Source of the DNA: Phenylobacterium zucineum
GTDB taxonomy: Bacteria > Pseudomonadota > Alphaproteobacteria > Caulobacterales > Caulobacteraceae
Direction: 5' to 3'
Assembly: GCA_002221445.1 (NCBI GenBank)
Contig: NMUI01000003.1
Location: 1-35,305, forward strand
DNA: 35,305 nucleotides
Below the pieces are notes generated by a model. It did not search any database and was not told the DNA's origin. It saw only the letters and a list, made by a program, of their open reading frames with translations. The stretch's first letter is position 1; each line of letters begins with the position of its first letter. A program made the translations under genes and the position numbers. Positions 27,275-35,305 of the stretch are shown piece by piece.

Positions 27275-28520
27275 ATGAACGAACCGCCAGAAGACCTTTC
27301 CGTTCGCGCCCTTCTCAAGCGGCGGGATTTTGTCCTGTTTTGGGGGGCGCGCATGGCAGCCACCCTGGGTGTCCAGATTCAGAGCGTCGCCTTGGGCTGG
27401 CAAATGTATTCGGTTGCCCGAGAAACCATGGGGGTCGCCCAGTCAGCCTTCTATGTGGGCATGATTGGTCTAGCGGCCTTTGTGCCGGTTTTCCTGCTGG
27501 CCCTGCCGGCCGGTGAGACTGCTGATCGGCACAACCGTCGAACCATACTGCTGTTTTGCTATCTTGGTGAAATCACCACGGCGATGATCCTGGCAGCGGC
27601 GGCAATCTTTCACTTTGCGACTATTCCCCTGCTCCTGGCTCTATCAGCCTGTTTGGTGCCAGCCGCGCCTTTATGGGACCGGCATCCACCGCCATGGGGC
27701 CGATGCTGGTGTCCAAGGGTCTGCTGCCAAGAGCCATTGCCTGGAACTCCTTGGCTTGGCAGGGGGGCTCGATTGTCGGGCCCGCTCTGGGCGGGATTCT
27801 GGTCGGGATTTCAGCAGGCTTGTCCTACAGCGTGACCACCATCCTCTACCTGACCGCCACGCTCTGCATCTTCCTGGTGCGCAGCAATACCCAACCTGTG
27901 GTCAATCCAGGCTCTCGCTGGGCACTGATGCGCGAAGGGCTCAGCTATGTCTGGACCAACAAGATCGTCTTCGGTGCTATTTCCCTAGACCTGTTTGCCG
28001 TGCTTCTGGGGGGGCCACAGCCCTGTTGCCGGTGTTTTCCCGCGATATTCTGCACGCCGGGCCACAGGGTTTCGGCATTCTGCGAGCAGGCCCCGCGATA
28101 GGAGCCACCCTCGTGGCGGCAAGTCTAGCCAGCTTCCCGATCCGCCGTCATGCAGGCATCATCATGTTCTGTGGGGTGGGTCTCTTCGGGGCAGCAACCA
28201 TTGTCTTTGGCCTTTCCAACTGGTTGCCCCTGTCGGTCCTAGCCCTGGCAACCCTAGGCGCAGCCGACATGCTCAGCGTCTATGTACGGCAGACCCTGGT
28301 CCAGATCGTTACTCCCGATCAGATGCGCGGCCGGGTGGCCGCTGTATCCTCGCTTTTCATCGGCGCATCAAACGAATTGGGGGAATTTGAGAGCGGTGTG
28401 GTCGCCCGATTTCTGGGTCCAGTGGGAGCGGCAGTTTTTGGCGGTGTTGGTGCGTTGATCGTCACCGGGCTTTGGGCCAATCTGTTTCCGGCCTTGCGTA
28501 AGGCCGACAGGCTCGAATAA
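27275..28520 (+). pseudogene. MFS transporter (EntS-like), with two frameshifts near 27652-27654 and 28008-28014
   Basis: Three ORF pieces in three frames tile one 12-TM MFS protein: FVLFWGARMAATLGVQIQSVALGWQMY... / MGPASTAMGPMLVSKGLLPRAIAWNSLAWQGGSIVGPALGGIL... / ATALLPVFSRDILHAGPQGFGILRAGPAIGA...DQMRGRVAAVSSLFIGASNELGEFESG. Confidence 0.85.
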
Positions 28521-28556
28521 CAGACGTCAGACGGATTTCATCAGGGAGATAATTTC

Positions 28557-29489
28557 ATGGGTGCCCTCACCGGTAAGGTTGTTCTGGTTACAGGGGGCGG
28601 CAACGGTATCGGCCGCGACTGCGCGCTGATCGCGGCGCAGGAAGGGGCCAAGGTCGTGGTCAATGATCTCGGCGGCGGCCTTAAGGGTGAGGATGAAGGG
28701 TCTGCGAGTGCCGCCGAACTGGTGGCGCAGGAGATCCGCGCCGCTGGCGGGGAGGCAGTCTCCAACTCTGACAGTGTCACCAACCTGAAGGCGGTGGAAG
28801 GCATGGTCGAGCAAGCCCGTGACACCTTCGGCGGCCTACACGCCGTGATCAATCCGGCCGGGATTCTACGGGACGTCATGTTCCACAAGATGAGCGAACA
28901 GGACTGGGATCGGGTCATCGACGTCCATATGCGCGGTTCCTTCAACGTCGCCCGCGCCACCATCGAGCTGTTCCGCGAACAGAACGATGGTGCATACATG
29001 TTCTTTACATCCACCTCAGGCCTGTTCGGCAATATCGGCCAGGCCAATTATGGCGCGGCCAAGATGGGCATTGCCGGTCTGTCGCGGATCATCGCTATGG
29101 AAGGCGCGCGTAACAATGTGCGCTCCAACTGTCTGGCCCCGGTCGCCTGGACCCGCATGACCCAGTCCGTGCCGGTCAAGGATGAAGCCGCCGCCGCCCG
29201 TCGGGCCGTGATGGCTGAAAAAATTCGTGCCGACCAACCGGCCCGCTTCTCGGTGGCCATGGTGGCCCCTGCCGCCAGCCATGTCTCGGGTCAGATCTTC
29301 GGCGCGTCGGGTGAAAACATCATCCTCTATTCACAACCCCGGCCCATCGAGACTGTGACCAAGGAAGAGGGTTGGACGGTCGACACCATTCTGTCGGAAG
29401 CCGTTCCGGCCATGGCACCGAAGTTCTTTGACCTGAACCGCGCGGCCATGCCGGGCGCTCAAGCCAATCAGTCTGCCAAGACCAGCTGA
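28557..29489 (+). CDS. Short-chain dehydrogenase/reductase (HSD17B4/MFE-2-like 3-hydroxyacyl-CoA dehydrogenase type)
   Basis: GKVVLVTGGGNGIGRDCALIAAQEGAKVVVNDLGG...YGAAKMGIAGLSRIIAMEGA: Rossmann TGxxxGIG and YxxxK. Confidence 0.93.
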   Translation: MGALTGKVVLVTGGGNGIGRDCALIAAQEGAKVVVNDLGGGLKGEDEGSASAAELVAQEIRAAGGEAVSNSDSVTNLKAVEGMVEQARDTFGGLHAVINPAGILRDVMFHKMSEQDWDRVIDVHMRGSFNVARATIELFREQNDGAYMFFTSTSGLFGNIGQANYGAAKMGIAGLSRIIAMEGARNNVRSNCLAPVAWTRMTQSVPVKDEAAAARRAVMAEKIRADQPARFSVAMVAPAASHVSGQIFGASGENIILYSQPRPIETVTKEEGWTVDTILSEAVPAMAPKFFDLNRAAMPGAQANQSAKTS

Positions 29490-29516
29490 TCGACGAAATC
29501 GGACGCCTGCGCAGGT

Positions 29517-30113
29517 TCAGAGCCTGTGCAGGCGCTCCCATTCTTCCCGGGTCAGCTCCCAATAGAGCGACCTTCGCGACGAGCCGTCTGGCTTGACGCT
29601 TTCCACCTCGCCCAAGGACCGGAAGCCTGCCCCTTCAATGGCCCTGGCCGAGCGCACATTGTCCAGGGCCGCCGTCAAACCGATCAACCTCAAATTCAGC
29701 ACCTCAAACATCCAGCCGATGGACTGGGTAACACCCTGCCGTCCGCTCCCTGAATTTTGCAGGTCCGCACGCCTCGCCCCCGCCAGCTCACCAGACGCCC
29801 GTTCTGGCCAGATGCTGAAGCGGGAATAGCCCGACACTTCGCCGACCTCGTCCAGATTGACCGCCAATATGCAACGGCCCTGCCGGTTCAGTGCCGCGCT
29901 TTGTTCTACCCAACGGGCGATGCTATCGCGGGTGATCGGTCGCGGCAGGTCATAAATCGGCCCCGACACCCGCTCATCTGACAGCAGGGCATAAAGACCG
30001 TCCACCTGTTCCGGCCCCGCCACGATCCGCCCCGGTGCCGCGCGGACGGCGGTGATAATGGCCGCTTCCTCCTCAGGTGAGGCATTGAGAACTGTGACAG
30101 GCGGCGCGCTCAT
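29517..30113 (-). CDS. GNAT family N-acetyltransferase (RimJ/RimL-like)
   Basis: GYSRFSIWPE...GWMFEVLNLRLIGLTAALDNVRSARAIEGAGFRSLGEVE. Confidence 0.78.
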   Translation of the reverse strand: MSAPPVTVLNASPEEEAAIITAVRAAPGRIVAGPEQVDGLYALLSDERVSGPIYDLPRPITRDSIARWVEQSAALNRQGRCILAVNLDEVGEVSGYSRFSIWPERASGELAGARRADLQNSGSGRQGVTQSIGWMFEVLNLRLIGLTAALDNVRSARAIEGAGFRSLGEVESVKPDGSSRRSLYWELTREEWERLHRL

Positions 30114-30589
30114 GATCGAGCCAGAGCGCTGAGGGCCTGTCCGGTGAGCCTACGGGTGATCCACTCGGTCTTGGCGCTGGCACCAAGGGCGTCATAAAAG
30201 GCGATGGACGGCGCGTTCCAGTCCAGGACCGACCATTCCAGACGCCCCAGACCCTCAGCCTCGCACCGCTGGGCCAGGACCCGGAGCAAGGCCTTGCCGC
30301 CGCCTAGCCCTCGGGCCTCCGGGACAACGAACAGGTCCTCCAGATAAATGCCATGCCGACCCTGGAAGGTGGAATAGTTATAGAACCAGACCGCAAAGCC
30401 GATGGGCTTACCGTCGACCTCGGCGATGTCGCAGAACAGGCGAGGATTGGACCCAAACAGGTCTCGGCTCACCTCGGCGGGCTTGATCTCCACCTCGTGG
30501 GCCAGCTTTTCATACTCAGCCAGGGCCACGATGAAGCTATGAATGAGGTCGGCGTCGTCGGGGCGCGCAGGGCGGACAAGAACAGGCAT
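30110..30589 (-). CDS. GNAT family N-acetyltransferase (diamine acetyltransferase-like); likely start MPVLVRPARP at 30589
   Basis: VRPARPDDADLIHSFIVALAEYEKLAHEV...GFAVWFYNYSTFQGRHGIYLEDLFVVPEARGLGGGKALLRVLA...LEWSVLDWNAPSIAFYDALGA; ATGA overlap with the downstream GNAT gene. Confidence 0.9.
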   Translation of the reverse strand: MPVLVRPARPDDADLIHSFIVALAEYEKLAHEVEIKPAEVSRDLFGSNPRLFCDIAEVDGKPIGFAVWFYNYSTFQGRHGIYLEDLFVVPEARGLGGGKALLRVLAQRCEAEGLGRLEWSVLDWNAPSIAFYDALGASAKTEWITRRLTGQALSALARS

Positions 30590-30792
30590 GGGAGTTATCA
30601 TCCATGGCAAATCGCGGGAGGGCAACGGCATGGCGGTGTCGGCATTTACAGCCACGACTTCTTCTTTGCCCTAATCGCCGAGCATGCCCCTTATATCAAG
30701 GTCGACGCCCAGGCAGACCCCGACCTGCTGGTGAACTGGGCCCGCAAAGGGATTGAGGCCGCTATGCGCGCTAAAACAGGCAAGAAGAAGAT

Positions 30793-30960
30793 CTAACCAA
30801 TCGTCTCTTCCGACACCGCCGCCGCCAAGGCCCGGGTGGTTTCGATCCCGATACCGGTGGCATCGCCTGTGACAATCATCGTGCGACCAGACAGGTCATG
30901 CCCCTCGACAATGTCGGCGGCGTCGGTGAAGGGGCTGAGGCCAGCGGTAATGCGGGTCAT
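30793..30960 (-). pseudogene. N-terminal remnant of a short-chain dehydrogenase (55 codons)
   Basis: MTRITAGLSPFTDAADIVEGHDLSGRTMIVTGDATGIGIETTRALAAAVSEETIG*: SDR N-terminus with TGxxxGIG that stops after the first Rossmann helix. Not in the ORF track because of its length. Confidence 0.65.
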
Positions 30961-30978
30961 GGGCGGAAGTCCTTTGGG

Positions 30979-32100
30979 TCAGGAGCGGGTTTGATACCAG
31001 GCGACACCTTGGTTATCGATGGTCTTAGTCATGCGGCCGCGAGTGATGAGGCAGTTGATGTGGGCAAGGCTCTCGCCGGTGGCCATGCCCAGAACCCACT
31101 GATCGATCTTGCGCCGGAACAGAACGTGGAAAACATCCACCGCCCGCTTAGGCTCCACGGCCAGTTTTTCCAGCCGGTCAAGCCCCCGCTCATGACCGCC
31201 GATCAAGTGGTCGATCCGGGCGTGGAGGCCGTAGAAAGGGTCGTTATGGGCGGGCAGAACCAGAACCTCATCGGGCACCAAGGTCTTAATCCGCGCCAGG
31301 GAAGTCAGCCAGTCGGTCAGGGGATCGCCCGCAGGCTCGGTGGGGAAGACCGACACATTGGATGAAATTTTCGGCAGGATCTGGTCGCCGCTGATCAACA
31401 GTTTCAGGGCCGGGCAATAGAGACAAGCGTGCTCAGGTGAGTGCCCAGAGCCCACCACAACCTTCCAGTTATGATGACCGATCCTGATTTCATCTCCGTC
31501 GGTCAGCCGATGAAAACTGTCAGGCAGGGCGTGCAGTCCCCGTCCGAAGCCGCCGAATTTGGCCTTATAGTTTTCAAGGGCATCTTCGTCCCACCCGGCG
31601 GCCTTGTAGAACTCAAGGGCATCATCGGGGGCCTCGCGCCCGGTGTCGGCCGCCAAGGACCGGCACATGAGAAATTCAAGCCGGGTGATCCAAAGCCGAC
31701 AATCGAACTTGCGGGTGATCCAACCGGCCATGCCGATATGATCAGGGTGCATGTGGGTGACGAAGACCCGGGTCACCTTCAGACCCGCCAGGGGACCGGC
31801 AAACGCCTTACGCCAAGCCTGCTGGGTTTCAGGCCCCCCCATGCCGGTGTCCACAATGGCCCAGCCGCCGTCTTCCTCAATCGCCCAGACATTGATGAAG
31901 GACAGGGCACCGCCCAGGGGCATACGCAGCCACTTCACCCCCGGTGCCACATCAATGGCCTCCCCGGTTCTAGGTCCGCTGTCAAACGGATAGGTCAGTT
32001 TGGGGCGCGGCATGTCAGGGATCGGATTTTCAAAACCGTCGCGCATTCGGACCCTCCTAAGGTGAGCCCCCATTGTCGCGCCGGAAAGCCAAAGGATCAA
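30979..32100 (-). CDS. MBL-fold metallo-hydrolase; likely start MRDGFENPIPDMPRPKL near 32043
   Basis: THMHPDHIGMAGWI (HxHxDH variant), GSGHSPEHACLY, SGDQILPKIS. Confidence 0.9.
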   Translation of the reverse strand: MILWLSGATMGAHLRRVRMRDGFENPIPDMPRPKLTYPFDSGPRTGEAIDVAPGVKWLRMPLGGALSFINVWAIEEDGGWAIVDTGMGGPETQQAWRKAFAGPLAGLKVTRVFVTHMHPDHIGMAGWITRKFDCRLWITRLEFLMCRSLAADTGREAPDDALEFYKAAGWDEDALENYKAKFGGFGRGLHALPDSFHRLTDGDEIRIGHHNWKVVVGSGHSPEHACLYCPALKLLISGDQILPKISSNVSVFPTEPAGDPLTDWLTSLARIKTLVPDEVLVLPAHNDPFYGLHARIDHLIGGHERGLDRLEKLAVEPKRAVDVFHVLFRRKIDQWVLGMATGESLAHINCLITRGRMTKTIDNQGVAWYQTRS

Positions 32101-32137
32101 ACATCCATTGCACGCACCTCAAACCTCTTGATTTTCC

Positions 32138-32209
32138 TGGAGCCGATAAATCTGACATTCGCGCACGGCCCTGAATGTAACGCGAGAGGCGAATGTCAGA
32201 TTAGCTCCA
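32138..32209. repeat. Nested inverted repeat: TGGAGC-(5)-AATCTGACATTCGC-(26)-GCGAATGTCAGATT-(1)-GCTCCA
   Basis: Read directly: 14-bp arms 32149-32162 and 32189-32202 are exact reverse complements; 6-bp outer arms 32138-32143 and 32204-32209 are also exact. Confidence 0.9.
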
Positions 32210-32290
32210 CCAGCTTCACGGGGCGCTTGCCCAATGGCCGCCCTTGGGCTTAAGGACGCCGCAGGAAACACACCCAGGAGAGACTTGATT

Positions 32291-33613
32291 ATGAGGCCAT
32301 TAGGACTCGGCATCGCTGCCGCCCTCATCATCGCTGCGCTGATACCCGTCGCAGTGATGTCCGCACCCAAGGGAGCCGAGGCCATTCCGGAGGCCGCCCG
32401 CAAACAAGGCATGGCCGAAGCCCCGGCTGTGGCCCAGGCCGCCGGGATCACCTGCAAGGTGACCGACGCTCGTTTCGTCGGCAAGGCCACGGACGCCAAG
32501 ACCAAGATCTCGACCTCTTATTATGAAGTCGATTGCGATCAGGGTCTGGGCTTTGTCCTGTCCGCGGCGACCGGTGCCAAGCCCACCGCCTTTACCTGTA
32601 TCGAAGCCAATACCCCGCAGCCCGACGGCAAACCCTCGGCCCTGCCCTGCAAGCTGCCGGGCAATGCCGACCCCAAGGCTGACCTGGCTCCCCTGCTGGC
32701 CAAGGCCAATGTAACCTGCACCCCCGAAGCCGCCCGCGGTATCGGTCAGAGTGCTAAGAACACCTTCCTGGAAATCGCCTGTCAGGGCGGCACCGGCTAT
32801 GTGATGCAAGCTGGCGCGCCGGCCAATCCGGACTCCCCGGCCTTGGCCAGTGACTGCCTGCTTTATGACGGTGCCGACGGCAACATCAAGTGTACCCTGC
32901 ATGACAAGGCCTATCGCCTCGCGGTTATGGATCCTTACATCACCGCCGCCAACAATGGCTGTGTGGCCAAGGACAAGCGTTATATCGGCCTGTCTCAGGC
33001 TGGAGCGGCCTATTACGAAGCCGCCTGCACGGACGGTAAGGGCTATATCTACAAGGTCGAAAAGGGCGTTCTGGCCTCCGCCACCCCCTGTGAAAAGGCC
33101 GCCATGCTGCTGGGCGGTTGTGAACTAACCAATGCCAAGGAAGCCGAAACCGCCCAGGCCGGGCTCTATACTAAGCTGGCGCAGAAGGTTGGCTTTGACT
33201 GCCAGGTCTCGAAATACGCCCCCTTCCCGTCTCCGGCCGGTAAGGACATTGTCGAACTGGCCTGCTCCAACCGTCCAGATGGCGGCGTCGGCATTTTCGG
33301 CGGCCCCAATGACAAGTCCAGCGTCATCGACTGTGCCCACGCCCCTATCGCTGGCTATCGTTGCAGCTTCACGCCGGAATCGGCCACCAACGGCCTGTTG
33401 ACGGCGGACCTGAAGAAGCAGGGCAAGGACTCTTGTCAGGTGTCGAAATCCCGTCTGGTGGGCAAGACCGCCAAGGGCACAACCGTTGTCGAAGTTGCCT
33501 GTTCCGACGGCTTGAAGGGCTACATCCTTGAATATAGCCCCGACCCGATCGCGCCGATCAGCACTGTGGGCTGCGCCTTCACCAAGGACTGCAAGCTACC
33601 CGGCAATACCTGA
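32291..33613 (+). CDS. Secreted protein with five Cys-rich repeats of roughly 60-90 aa; start ATG 32291 (MRPLGLGI)
   Basis: Hydrophobic signal/TM segment, then units beginning ITCKVTDARFVGK, VTCTPEAARGIGQ, GCVAKDKRYIGL, FDCQVSKYAPF, DSCQVSKSRLVGK, each followed by (Y/L)(Y/E)E(V/I/A)(D/A)C and G(F/Y)(V/I). AGGAGAG RBS upstream. ORF track opens earlier at 32234. Confidence 0.85.
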   Translation: MRPLGLGIAAALIIAALIPVAVMSAPKGAEAIPEAARKQGMAEAPAVAQAAGITCKVTDARFVGKATDAKTKISTSYYEVDCDQGLGFVLSAATGAKPTAFTCIEANTPQPDGKPSALPCKLPGNADPKADLAPLLAKANVTCTPEAARGIGQSAKNTFLEIACQGGTGYVMQAGAPANPDSPALASDCLLYDGADGNIKCTLHDKAYRLAVMDPYITAANNGCVAKDKRYIGLSQAGAAYYEAACTDGKGYIYKVEKGVLASATPCEKAAMLLGGCELTNAKEAETAQAGLYTKLAQKVGFDCQVSKYAPFPSPAGKDIVELACSNRPDGGVGIFGGPNDKSSVIDCAHAPIAGYRCSFTPESATNGLLTADLKKQGKDSCQVSKSRLVGKTAKGTTVVEVACSDGLKGYILEYSPDPIAPISTVGCAFTKDCKLPGNT

Positions 33614-33635
33614 TCCTTTCGATCAGCCCATAACG

Positions 33636-33666
33636 AAAGGCCCGCAGAGCGATTTGCGGGCCTTTT
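33636..33666 (+). terminator. Rho-independent terminator
   Basis: AAAGGCCCGCA-gagcgatt-TGCGGGCCTTT followed by a T-run (cctttttctttgg), just downstream of the repeat-protein stop codon. Confidence 0.92.
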
Positions 33667-33692
33667 TCTTTGGAAGGCATGAGGCCGATCCG

Positions 33693-35234
33693 TCAGATCG
33701 CCGCTTCGATGAACTTCGGGCCTTGTTCAGTCATGGCCCGGGCAAAGGCGGCTTCAAACTGTTCGGCTGAGTCACAGCGCACGGCATCGACCCCCATACC
33801 CTTGGCGAGGGAAACCCAGTCGATCCTGGGATTACCAAGGTCGAGAAGTTTGCCGGCCGAGGGGCCGGGCTGGCCTGATCTCGTGCGGCCCATCTCGATG
33901 TTCAAAATGCGATAGCTGTGATTGGCGAATACCACCACCGTGACGTCGAGGTTTTCCCGGGCCAGGGTCCAGAGAGCCTGGACGGTGTACATGCCCGCCC
34001 CGTCGCCGCTGAGGGCCACAACCTTCCGATCCGGCTTGGCGACGGCTGCACCAATGGCCAGAGGCATGGCAATGCCAATCGCCCCGCCGGTCAGGGCCAG
34101 AACCTCATGGGGGGCCGCCGTCAAACAGGGAACAGCCACCGCGCCACCAGAGGTCACGGCGTCGTCGCAGATAATCGCCCCTTCCGGCAGATGACGGGCG
34201 ATGGACTGACCGCAGGCCTGGGGGGTCAGGGTGCCGGTCGGGGCTGCGTCGGGGCGTCGCAGGGGTTGGACAGGTCCCGAAGCTGGCGCGCCAAGAGTAT
34301 CGGCCAGGGCTTGCAGACCGACCACTGCGTCTTGGCTGCGGGTGCAAAGGGTCAGGGTCGCACAACCCTCCGGGACCAGGACGCTGGGTCGCTCAGGATA
34401 AGCAAAGAAGGCGACCGGCAGGGTGGTGCCCACATAGATCATCAGGTCAACGCCTTCGAGATCGGCTAAGGCTGCTTCGCCGAAATACTGCATCCGGCCC
34501 GGCACAAAGACCCCGGCCCCCCGCGCCTGACGCGACACAAAGGTGTCAGCCAGAATCCGAATACCATGAGCCTGTAGACGAGCGGCCTGAGCCAGGGCCG
34601 CCGTTAGACAGGCTTGCCCACCGATCAACAGGACCGGCTTTTTTGCCGCGCGCAGGGCCTTGGCGACAGCGTCAACCGAGTCGCCGCTGGGAGGTGCGCG
34701 GGTCGCAACCACGGCCTTGGTCGCACCCTTGGTAGTCTCCGTCCAGGCAGAGTCCGCCGGGAGGATCAGGCTGACCGGGCCACCAGGGGGGCCATAGCTG
34801 GCGGTGATGGCCTGGGCGGTGATGGTGCCCACCGTATCGGCGGTGTCGGCGGACTTCACCCAGATGGAGTTTGGTTTCACCAGGGTAGGAATGTCGGAGT
34901 TCAGCGGTGCATCATACTGCCGGTGATAGGTGGCATGGTCGCCGACCACATTGACAATGGGCGTATAGGCGCGTCGGGCATTATGTAGGTTTGCTAGGCC
35001 ATTGCCGTATCCGGGCCCCAGGTGCAGCAGGGTGCAGGCCGGAACATCGGCCATCCGGCCATAACCGTCGGCGGCACCGGTGGCCACGCCTTCAAACAGG
35101 CATAAGACAGGCCGCATGGTCGGCTGCCGGTCCAGAGCGGCGACAAACTGCATTTCACTGGTGCCGGGATTGGCAAAACAGGCGGTAACTCCATTGGTCA
35201 CCAGGGTTTCGATCAGGGCGTCTGCACCATTCAT
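33693..35234 (-). CDS. ThDP-dependent enzyme, acetolactate synthase large subunit-like; likely start MNGADAL at 35234 (ORF open to 35252)
   Basis: ACFANPGTSEMQFVAALD...GVATGAADGYGRMADVPACTLLHLGPGYGNGLANLHNARRAYTPIVNVVGDHA...ALSGDGAGMYTVQALWTLARENLDVTVVVFANHSYRIL (ThDP motif GDG...N). Confidence 0.92.
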   Translation of the reverse strand: MNGADALIETLVTNGVTACFANPGTSEMQFVAALDRQPTMRPVLCLFEGVATGAADGYGRMADVPACTLLHLGPGYGNGLANLHNARRAYTPIVNVVGDHATYHRQYDAPLNSDIPTLVKPNSIWVKSADTADTVGTITAQAITASYGPPGGPVSLILPADSAWTETTKGATKAVVATRAPPSGDSVDAVAKALRAAKKPVLLIGGQACLTAALAQAARLQAHGIRILADTFVSRQARGAGVFVPGRMQYFGEAALADLEGVDLMIYVGTTLPVAFFAYPERPSVLVPEGCATLTLCTRSQDAVVGLQALADTLGAPASGPVQPLRRPDAAPTGTLTPQACGQSIARHLPEGAIICDDAVTSGGAVAVPCLTAAPHEVLALTGGAIGIAMPLAIGAAVAKPDRKVVALSGDGAGMYTVQALWTLARENLDVTVVVFANHSYRILNIEMGRTRSGQPGPSAGKLLDLGNPRIDWVSLAKGMGVDAVRCDSAEQFEAAFARAMTEQGPKFIEAAI

Positions 35235-35305
35235 CGGATTTGGGCCTCCCAACCCGTTATTGTTCGTTTCGGGCCGGGCCCAAGAGCCCGTTCCCTTTAG
35301 ACGGA

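Noticed and set aside
31441-32253. 270-aa + ORF opposite the MBL-fold hydrolase
   Set aside because: Antisense of a gene with clear metal-binding motifs; no recognisable domain.
33918-34469. 183-aa + ORF opposite the ThDP enzyme
   Set aside because: Antisense of a highly conserved enzyme; Gly/His/Gln-rich shadow translation.
1-35305. CRISPR arrays, rRNA, tRNA, IS elements, integrases, phage genes, toxin-antitoxin pairs
   Set aside because: No repeat-spacer arrays, transposase-like ORFs or recognisable RNA gene sequences were seen by eye; tRNA absence should be confirmed with tRNAscan-SE.

Overview
This 35.3 kb, GC-rich window looks like an alphaproteobacterial chromosome segment. A Caulobacterales-like source is inferred only from gene content and order. 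Left to right: Hsp33 (hslO, -); a frameshifted PilZ-domain gene (+); a Wzx/Wzy-type exopolysaccharide locus (about 1.6-12.6 kb); a heptose-nucleotide operon (about 12.6-18.1 kb); a frameshifted membrane protein; a BtuFCD-like metal-chelate/cobalamin ABC importer (-); a DUF1254/DUF1214 protein (-); a KdpD/KdpE-like two-component pair without kdpFABC (-); a TPR plus ATP-grasp-like protein (+); a frameshifted MFS transporter (+); an SDR (+); two GNAT genes (-); a decayed SDR fragment; an MBL-fold hydrolase (-); a secreted protein with five Cys-rich repeats (+) and a clear terminator; and a ThDP-dependent acetolactate synthase-like enzyme (-). The exopolysaccharide locus contains a two-domain alpha/beta hydrolase, a PCP/BY-kinase-like protein, an OPX protein, a flippase, a polymerase/ligase, a WecG/TagA glycosyltransferase, a phosphoglycosyl transferase and two GT2 enzymes. 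The operon contains transaldolase, NTP-transferase, GmhB-like, GmhA-like, two HddA-like GHMP kinases and an HddC-like NTP-transferase.

Most notable points: (1) a heptose-nucleotide operon with its own transaldolase and two kinase/nucleotidyltransferase sets but one GmhA and one GmhB, joined to a holdfast-like export machine; (2) seven single-base losses in six genes, mostly in homopolymers, which probably reflect sequencing error; (3) catalytically degenerate domains in the polysaccharide proteins (BY-kinase Walker A lacking Lys; hydrolase with a dead N-half and a Cys at the nucleophile position); (4) a 72-bp nested inverted repeat with perfect 14-bp arms in a divergent promoter region; (5) helically phased ATCATAT repeats in the kdpD-like/ATP-grasp divergent region. 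All assignments come from reading translations by eye; no database search was possible.
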